Origin: Panagrolaimus kolymaensis
Taxonomy: Eukaryota; Nematoda; Chromadorea; Rhabditida; Panagrolaimidae
NCBI GenBank assembly: GCA_028622995.1
Contig: JAJQJQ010000031.1
Location: 2,170,001-2,234,000 of the forward strand
Length of the DNA stretch: 64,000 bases
Reading direction: 5' to 3'
This document shows, piece by piece, positions 56,574-64,000 of the stretch (the stretch's first letter is position 1; each line of letters begins with the position of its first letter). Position numbers and translations under genes: made by a program. The notes under the pieces were generated by a model that saw only the letters and a program-made list of their open reading frames with translations, did not search any database and was not told the DNA's origin.

Positions 56574-59500
56574 ATGGCTGCTGCGGCTGATACCTCTGCT
56601 AAAATAGCGAAAGAATTGAATAACACTATCAGTCTTTTGAGTGAAAATATTCAAAAGCAAAATTGGGCTGTTTATTCTGCTAAACTTTTGGGTTCATGCG
56701 GAATTATTGGAAGTCTGATTGCAGCGGGTTTTTCACTTAGCTCCATACTAGAATAGAGGGGTAGGATTTTGGAGCGGCCATTGAGGTCCTCCTCTCCATG
56801 CGCAGGGTAATCCACCCATAATTTTTTCAAAATTGAGGTCCCTCTCGTCATGCTTACGCAAAAACCCTAAAATTTTTTTCGGTGGTGCTTCGCACCACCG
56901 AAAAAAAATGTTAGGCTCTTATTTATATATATAGTTCTCCATTTTTAACTGATAATTAATTACATAATATTTAACATATTGATTATATTTTTAATACAAT
57001 ATGTCACTCTTATGATAATGTTCATTTACTGTATTATATTTGGCTTATGAAGGGTTTTATTCACTTTCTTTTATGGTTAAAAAGCATTTATTATGAGTTT
57101 TTCTTTGATAGCCTTTATTTGATATACATTTACTTCTTTTTGTTCCATTTTGAGAACCTATAGCATACAATAGTCCTACTTATTCGACCTTTTGTTTACG
57201 CATTAATATAATTAAAAAAGTAATTTAATTGCACTAATATACTTATTTATGATTTTTATCTAATCGTTTATTATTTATTTTGCCATTTACGTAAGTCTGT
57301 GAAGTATTAGATTTATGAGTTCAGTTTGAGAGTTTTAGAATTTTGGTTAAAACGTTAGTGGTTTAGAAATTTTCAAAAATTTGAATTAGCTTGAAAAGGA
57401 AGAATTTTTGGTTTGTATTGCATGATAATGGAGAAATGATGAATGGCGGTTGTCTTAGACAAAGATGAGACAGTGATGACCCAATTTCGCAATTATGAGG
57501 GCGCGAAACCAAATATAACAGAGATAAGAACAACCTTTATTAGCAAGGATGAGGATTTCAGGACTAATAAAGCTTAGTTATAAAATAAAAACGTTAGAAA
57601 GAAACAAGAGCGAGTTGGTCGAAAGTTCAGTTAAACTCAAGTTAATATTATTTTTATTTAATTATCCTTAAGCCTATCTTTCTTTTATCAAAACTTTAAT
57701 TAGCTCATAAAGACAATGCAAAGCAAACAAAGATTTTTGTTTTATTGTAAAGCATTTTAAATTAACAACCCATATTTTTCATCATTATTTAAATAAATTT
57801 AAACGGAAAAGCATATTTTTGATAATAAACATTTTTATACAAAATTTTAAAGCAGATTTTTAATTAAGCCGAAAATAAAAAAGGAAAACAATCTTGCATC
57901 TTAAAAAAATAAACAACCTAATTTTCTTATTCTTATAGTTTGGAAAAAATTTGTGATTCTTTAAAAGTTCAATAAATCAGTTAGAAAGCAAATTTTGGAG
58001 AAAAAAACATTTTGCTAGCCGCCAATTGAAAGCTCTTAAAATATTTACCCTTTTTAATATTAATAACGGTATAATGGTGCTTTTATCTGAAAATGACTCA
58101 CTACGTTTAATTGCAAATGTTTGTATTTGAAAAATCGAAAAACTGATTTTTAAAAGTGCTAAAGCCCATTCTGTAATATAATTAAACAATAATACAGTTA
58201 GGCATTTTAATAAATTAGTCATAATAAACGGGTAGGAGAAAAAGGTAGTGTGACCTGAGATTTATTTACTTTTTTATTCAAGCAAAGTGAGTCTATTCAT
58301 CTGTATCTTGTGCATTCTTTTATCTTATTAATGTATGAAGCGTTCAGCAAAAAAATTATAAAACGAGCAAAGTCGTGGCATTGTAACCATCTCAAAAGCG
58401 ATGGTGGTAGCACCAAATATTAAAAGCCATGAGTAATTGATAACCGAGTAATTCGATGTGCTTTTACGAGAAATATTAAACTTTAGAAAGACTAAAAAGT
58501 ATATCATGAACAATACAAACGAGGAAAAATTTGGACAAAATTTGGGCAAAAACCTTTTCTTTGGTCATAAACAAAAGGAGGTCCTCGAAAAATTTTCAAA
58601 ATTTTTTTCAACGTACTTATCCCCTTTGCTTCTGATTTTTTGAAATTTTTTTTTGAGGTCGGTTGGACGGAGGGATAGGAAATCCTACCCTCTATTCTAG
58701 TATGCTTAGCTCATTTGTTAACGGTGGTGTATGTTTTTTATTTATCTTAAATTGTTATAGATTTTTAATTGTCTAGAACAGCGTTGGTAATGAAATTAAG
58801 GAAGCGACTAAATTGTTGATGAACAAATTGAATGGCATTAGTGACCAAATTCAAAACGCTATTATAAAAATGGAAAAAATCAGTTTTCGAGAAGTAAATT
58901 TTTTTGAAATTTTTAATTTTACAAGTGTTTCATTCTAAAAAAATTTTCAGAGCGTGAAAATTCCTCTTGACGATCTTATGGACGTTGTCAAGAAATATAT
59001 TGACAAAAAAGATAAAAGAACCGCGTCAGATTTAGCTAAAAAGGATCGGGAACCAATTCGGATTTTTAATGTCAGGTTTTACTTTTTTTTAGATTTACCA
59101 TTAAAATTTTACTAAGATAAAATTATTAGACTAAGCATTGCATTGCAAAATTACAGCTTTCCATTTAGGCAATGATAACTATTCTTAAAGATAATTCTGT
59201 TGATGAACAACTTAAAAGTGGTTGGTATACTGACTCATCATTTGATCAAATAGAAAATCTTTACAGTTCTGTGGCAAAACAACTCGTAATCAAATTTTAA
59301 GAGAAAAATGTTTCTTGAAATTAATCAAAATTTTCAGGTTTTTGCTCATGGAATAGTTGATGCAGAAGTACATGGTACAGTTGATAAAAAAAGAGTTCAA
59401 GAAAAGGTGGAAGAGATTGAATCTTTGTTGCAGAATACAAATTCAAAACGATCTGTAAGCAACTTTCCATTATTTTTAGTGAAATTTTTTTAAAACAATT

Positions 59501-61248
59501 CAAAACAATTTGTACATTGCTCCGCAAAAAGATAGGGACAAAATGATTTACAACCAGAATTATGAAACAGCCCAAAAAAGACGAAAATTTGGCAGAAAAA
59601 AATGTGCATATGTCCTTATCTTTTTGTGGAACAGCGTATAAACTAGGGTTGTTAAATTTACCGGTAAATCGAAAATCGGTAAATTTACCGGTAAATCGAA
59701 AATCGGTAAATTTACCGGTAAATCGGTAAATTGGTAAATTTACTAAAAAACTCAATAATATCCATATTTAAAATGGTTTTATTTAAAAATCATATAAAAC
59801 AAAAGTATTTTATTTATTTTACTATTAATTTTCGTAAAGCAAATGCGAGAAAAGTCTTGAAATTAGGAGGGAAAAAGTTATATTATTTATATTAAAAAAA
59901 AAATAGATTTTTAAAGAGTGAATGAAATGTTAAAACAAAATAATTATTAATCATTTTTTTACCAGCTGATGCATCAGAAGTGACAACCATTTCTCCTGAC
60001 TTGTCACCTGAGCTATCTTCTGAGCTTATTTCAGGATATTCTAATATTAGAGCTATTTTTCCTTCGATTAGTTTGAATAAGTTGAGGTTGTGTTTAATAA
60101 AAGTTTGCTGTGAAACATTTTTTTAAACAATAAATAAATTTCAAAATTTTAAATTTAGAGATTTGGTGAGAAAAGTGAAATAGGAAAAACACATTTAAAG
60201 GTAATTGAAAACAATTTTTTATACTTCAAAAGTTAAAAACAGACGGCTTTTTCGACCATTATTAGAAATTTTTTCAAAAAAACACAAAATTTACCAATGT
60301 AGAAAGGCATTTTTTGAATGGTAAATTTACCGGTAAATTTACCGATTTACCGATTTACCAAGGAGATTTTTTTAGTGGTAAATTTACCAGTCAATTTACC
60401 GGTAAATTTACCGATGCGCAACCCTAGTATAAACTGATTTAAAGAATGTTATAAATAAAAGATGAACTTTAATTTGAGAATTAAAAAAATGTTTGAATTG
60501 TCGTTGATTAACTTCTTTTTTTTCATAAATTTGATTAAAGATATACATTTTTAGGATCAATATTGGACAGAAGAATTTATGCATCCTTTAATTGATCGCT
60601 GCTTAGAATTACCTAATCCAGCAGCTCGTGATGATCTTTATAAAACAATGGTTGAGAGTTATGGAAAAACGTAATTAAATAATTGTTTTGAAATATCCTA
60701 AAAATTACATTTTGTTTTTCAGAGGGTATTACTTTGCTGTGGGAGTATATGATGGAATTGCCGGATGGAATATGCATTGTCTATCTGGACACAATTTCCA
60801 TTTATTTCGACATTTTGGCAAAAACGGTTTTGTATTTCGTGTACCAAAACGATCAAGATATTATGAATCTAAATTTTTAGCTGGCATTTTAAAAAAAACG
60901 TAAAAAAAGAAATTTAATACACAATAATCAATAAAGTTTCTTTAGGCGTCGAGAAATAGATGCCTCTTTAGGTACTTTTATTCCAATTATTGCTCCAAGT
61001 TTTGAGGTATGGAGCATCGATCGCTTTCTTAAATATAATTTAAAAAATTTCAGAAATTTTGTGATCAATATAAGCAAACTGATGGAAAAAACAATCCTGG
61101 ATTTGCCGTTGTTCGAGATGGAAATAACTTTCACGTAAAACATGAACATGATGTTTTTACATTTGCGCAGCATGAAGGTTTTACTTTTTATGTAGCTAAA
61201 ACACCTGGTACTCCTACCGTTGTCCCCAATTTTTTTAGGGCTGTCTAG
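56574..61248 (+). CDS. Nine-exon gene of unknown function, interrupted by a hAT element
   Basis: Exons 56574-56743 continued at 58713-58728, then 58777-58893, 58951-59070, 59169-59285, 59338-59454, 60555-60670, 60723-60899, 60946-61006 and 61054-61248 join in frame to 401 residues when the exon 1 insert is ignored. The N-terminus is helical with one hydrophobic segment (LGSCGIIGSLIAAGFSL) and then amphipathic helices (EATKLLMNKLNGISDQI). The C-terminal half is rich in aromatic residues and His (GYYFAVGVYDGIAGWNMH, GHNFHLFRHFG). Four exons are 117-120 bp, suggesting internal duplication. I do not recognise the family; a membrane-active helical bundle is one possibility. Exons 3 and 4 use non-consensus donors GTCAGG and GTAATC. 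Confidence 0.65.
56744..58704. mobile_element. hAT-like element inside coding exon 1
   Basis: The ends CATACTAGAATAGAGGG and CCCTCTATTCTAGTATG are flanked by the 8-bp duplication CTTAGCTC (56736-56743 and 58705-58712). At 1,961 bp it is the largest TSD-flanked element here, yet no transposase frame is visible. A strong hairpin lies near its left end. Without it exon 1 continues 16 bp to a GTATGT donor. Confidence 0.88.
56873..56907. repeat. 16-bp perfect hairpin with poly-T/poly-A flanks
   Basis: TTTTTTTCGGTGGTGC pairs with GCACCACCGAAAAAAA across a TTC loop. It lies inside the hAT-like element at 56744. The shape resembles an intrinsic terminator, but bacterial origin is unlikely in this setting. 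Confidence 0.7.
59644..60426. mobile_element. hAT-like element with TTTACCGGTAAA repeats, intronic
   Basis: The ends TAGGGTTG and CAACCCTA are flanked by the duplication GTATAAAC (59636-59643 and 60427-60434). The arms are tandem ACCGGTAAATTT units. It sits in intron 5 (59455-60554) of the unknown nine-exon gene. The ends match those of the element at 46159, but the tandem unit differs. Confidence 0.88.
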
Positions 61249-62210
61249 AATTGGCGGTTCGATCCATTTTTCGATCGCTTAATGTAAAAACCGCTCGATT
61301 TTCTATCATCTTTGGTGTCAAATCCGTTTAAAGTATAATTGTGTTTCTGTAGAATAATATGTTTTTTAAAAATTTGGCTTACAGAGGGAAACTGAAGACA
61401 GATACTATAGCATACTTCTTCCTTATTACCCAAAATTTTTGCATATTTTTCATTTTTTTCTTCTCTTATTGATATTTTCTAACTTTTTCTTTAAAAATTT
61501 TGAGTATTCGTGTAGGAACCGGCAAGTGAAAAATGAAGTTTCTGTGTTTTGATATATAATTAAATAAAATCTTATCAAAGAAAAAACTGTTGAATGAATT
61601 AGTTTTTCTTCTACAAATCGAATTCGAAGATATGAAATTCCAAAACCATTTATTCCTATATATAACATACCAAAAAGAAATTTGAATGAAAGAGTTTTGA
61701 CCTTCGGTGACATTAAATTTTTCAAACAAATTAAGCTATAATATTTTTTTAATGGAATTGCCAAAATATCCAAAACTTTAGAAAAACTTACTAAAATTTT
61801 TTTATTTCAAATTTTGAGAAACGTAGCTACTTTTTTAAGTCTACTATACGATGCAAATGTCTCTCTTTCATCTTTTTCTTTCGGCAAGTTGAACTTCTTC
61901 AACTTTCGATCATTTTCGACATTTCTCTTCTTCGACAACTTCTACGACTTCATCTTCGACTATTTTTTATTTTGATTGTACATCGCTGTTTTTATTTGTC
62001 GCTTAATAAAGTTTTATTATAAACTTCTAGGTGTCCTTTATCGTGTTCTTTAAATTACTATAATTTTCAAAAGGCAGAAAACAATTGAACAACTCTTTGA
62101 ATTTGTTCAACATTTAAAAATAGATGTTAGATTTTTTTGTTTGATACTTTTCTTTTTAAGTATTTAGAAATAAGCTGGTAATCCGAAGGAATCACCCCAA
62201 AAAATTTAAT
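61249..62210. other. Intergenic, no gene seen
   Basis: AT-rich. Minus open frames at 61245-61773 have no splice or domain support. A short CTTCTTCGAC / TTCGACTTC-rich stretch lies near 61880-61965. Confidence 0.4.
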
Positions 62211-62214
62211 CGCA

Positions 62215-62410
62215 GGGTCTCTCTTATGAGCCACAAAAAACCTTTGATCTTTTTTTTGTTATTGTAAAATTAGTAAACAAATTATTTTATTTCTGCGCAC
62301 AGCTGCAATTTGTCGGTAACACAAAATTGAAGAGCTAAAGTAAACATTTTTTTATTTTGTTAATTGTTCAAGCTAATCGTGAGATATGCACGTTGTTCTA
62401 TGTTTGCTTA
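62215..62410 (+). repeat. Interspersed repeat copy
   Basis: CTCTTATGAGCCACAAAAAA, then CCTTTGATCTTTTT, through GTAACACAAAATTGAAGAG match 17310-17440 with few changes. Confidence 0.7.
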
Positions 62411-62754
62411 ACTATGTTAGTGAAGAAAGAGAAATCAAAATTTAAAAAAATCTTAAGTAAAACCCTACTAACTACTAAATTATGATAATTTAACATATTT
62501 TTTTAATTAAGTTATATCTATGTTAACGCTATAACTTTACTCATTTTTACACTTTTATATTCATTCTGATATGTTTTAAAATTTTTTAAGTGTTAATAAT
62601 GTTTTTTCAAAAAATGAAGCAAACATTAATGAAGATAAAAAAAAAATACAAAAGCGTTCCTCGCATAAATGATCTGACTCATCTTATTTTTTTTGTCACT
62701 TTAGCTTACGATTATTCTTTTTGTTTATGTTTTTATGATAGGAAAATTTATAAT

Positions 62755-63070
62755 TTTGGAGGTGCGCTTTCCCCGAATACAACCTCTTTAAATACAGCCT
62801 TTGTCGGCCCACTTCCTATAGACGTCAGCGCCATTATTACAAGATAAAAAATGAGTGACGGAACTAAATTAAAGATGAGAGTTTAAATTTGTGCCTACTT
62901 TTTAAAACAAACAAACTTGATGAACTTTTCTTTTTTCTTTTTTTCTTGAAACAGACTCTAAAAAAAAATATTTGTCAACAAGAAATTCAAGCAAAATTAT
63001 TTTATTTTGTGTATTTGCTTTGATTGATTGTGAAATAAAAATGCGTCAACAATAAGTTACATGACAAAAA
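62755..63070 (+). repeat. Interspersed repeat copy upstream of GH5
   Basis: AATACAGCCTTTGTCGGCCC through ATATTTGTCAACAAGAAATT matches 17050-17270. The segment keeps a coding-like phrase, TSLNTAFVGPLPIDVSA. A partly similar phrase in the opposite orientation, ATSLNMTLFKLLPTIGVS, occurs on the minus strand at about 63125-63200, so the two may be arms of a foldback placed in front of the endoglucanase exon. Confidence 0.6.
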
Positions 63071-63240
63071 ACGCTTGTTTGTATTTCCTAGATGAATTGG
63101 GTACGGAGAGAAAGATTAATAGTACCATCCTCATTTTGTCTGCTAACGCCTATAGTAGGGAGGAGCTTGAACAAAGTCATATTTAAAGAGGTGGCACCCT
63201 CCGACATGGCCCCATCATAATTTAAAAATATATTTAGACA

Positions 63241-63684
63241 ATGGATAGGACACCATATGGCAGACTCGCAATTCGAGGGAAGAATCTTGTTCAAGCTTCA
63301 ACTGGCAAGATGGTTCAGCTCCATGGAATGTCATTATTTTGGAGTCAATGGATGGGACAATTTTATAATCACGCCACAATAAAAGCTCTTAAATGTTCAT
63401 GGAATTGTAATGTTGTTCGAGCTGCGATTGGTGTTGAAGTCGAAAAGGATGGCTATCTCAAAAATAAAGATTGTGAGCTCCAAAAAGCTTTCGCTGTAAT
63501 TGATGCCTCTATTGCGGAGGGAATTTATGTGATTGTTGACTGGCATGACCACAACGCTCACGATCATCGAGACCAAGCCATCGAATTTTTTGATATCATT
63601 TCAAAAAAGTATGGAAACAATCCATCTATTATTTATGAGATATTTAATGAACCCCTTAAAGTTTCATGGTCGAAAGTTTTGAAA
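63241..63684 (+). CDS. GH5 endo-1,4-beta-glucanase, first catalytic exon (partial)
   Basis: The exon encodes 148 residues and ends at a GTAAGT donor (63685). GH5 features are PYGRLAIRGKNLVQASTGK, MVQLHGMSLFWSQWMG, WNCNVVRAAIGVEVEKDGY, VIVDWHDHNAHDH and IYEIFNEPL. The Glu of NEP is the acid/base catalyst. The second catalytic Glu lies in a later exon beyond the window. Family members cut beta-1,4-glucan of plant cell walls during root invasion and were acquired from bacteria. The expected signal peptide is absent: the mature-type sequence begins immediately at the ATG, and a TTTAG lies only 3 bp before it, so this may be exon 2 with an upstream secretory exon lost or unseen. Confidence 0.85.
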
Positions 63685-64000
63685 GTAAGTAAAGGTTTTT
63701 AAAAAGATTAATGTTGACCGCGATGGCAGAACGTTTTGTTTTAAATAAATTAAAAAAAATGAATGAAATTTTTGTGCCCCTAAAGTTCGCGCGATGAAAA
63801 TTCAAAACATTCTTCTTTAGAAAACGCTCAAAGTGTATTATGAATATTGAATTTAGTAAAATTAAAAAAAGCAGCGTAGTTTTAGCTGCGGATACGAAAC
63901 GCATTCGATGTATGACACAAACTTTAGCAACGCCAAATTTAGAGCTTAATTTCTCTTTTTTGATAATTTAGTTTGCAACTTTATCCTGAATATTATAAAA
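63685..64000 (+). other. GH5 intron 1 sequence to window end
   Basis: After the GTAAGT donor no stretch continues the endoglucanase sequence in frame. The intron therefore probably extends past the edge, or the next exon starts beyond 64000. Confidence 0.5.

Noticed and set aside
56873..56907. Bacterial-type terminator hairpin as a sign of horizontal transfer
   Set aside because: It lies inside a TSD-flanked transposon in AT-rich nematode DNA, with no bacterial gene nearby.
61245..61773. Overlapping minus-strand frames after the nine-exon gene
   Set aside because: AT-rich, two frames open at once, with no acceptor, no start context and no recognisable motif.

Overview
The window looks like nuclear DNA of a plant-parasitic nematode, most likely a root-knot (Meloidogyne-like) species. 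The sequence is very AT-rich. Genes are split by many short GT-AG introns, and TTTCAG-type acceptors sit just upstream of several start codons, as expected for spliced-leader trans-splicing. Gene content includes an innexin, a CAP-domain protein, a calpain with a glycine-rich N-terminus and, at the right edge, a GH5 endoglucanase exon. GH5 cellulases are the well-known horizontally acquired family of plant-parasitic nematodes. The species assignment is inference.

Layout. 1-2.4 kb: foldback element with 800-bp arms and a decayed cargo gene. 2.7-4.3 kb: seven-helix receptor (+). 4.7-5.9 kb: Cys-rich single-pass membrane protein (-). 7.1-8.4 kb: short LTR retroelement. 9.2-10.5 kb: second, truncated foldback. 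10.8-14.5 kb: tripeptidyl-peptidase II-like gene (-), broken by a second short LTR retroelement and by splice/frame lesions. 15-17.5 kb: MITEs and a frameshifted glycine-rich gene. 18.5-23.2 kb: calpain (-), with a three-level transposon nest in one intron and a hAT MITE inside its first coding exon. 24.8-26.5 kb: protein kinase (+). 27.4-36.6 kb: tandem array of three Hsp70-like genes (+). 38.1-38.7 kb: GAPR-1-like CAP protein (-). 40.1-41.2 kb: stand-alone I29 inhibitor-like gene (+) interrupted by a TIR element. 42.8-43.4 kb: partial gene of unknown function. 44-48 kb: transposon-rich stretch. 49.5-52 kb: innexin (+). 53.7-54.6 kb: two MITEs. 54.7-55.8 kb: F-box/FBA protein (-). 56.6-61.2 kb: nine-exon gene of unknown function with one element in its first coding exon and one in an intron. 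63.2 kb to the end: GH5 endoglucanase exon.

Two themes stand out. First, non-autonomous transposons with clean target-site duplications are very dense. At least nine are hAT-like with 8-bp duplications (one of them with a mismatch), two are LTR elements with 5-bp duplications, and several interrupt coding exons at points where removing the element restores the reading frame. Second, the Hsp70 cluster is unusual: two members carry a CxCxCxCxC insertion in the substrate-binding domain and share a near-identical patch inside otherwise diverged genes, which suggests gene conversion. The middle member has lost key ATPase-loop residues and much of the beta substrate-binding domain but keeps a lid-like tail. 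Exon boundaries were derived by hand from splice signals and frame continuity; no alignment or transcript evidence was available.
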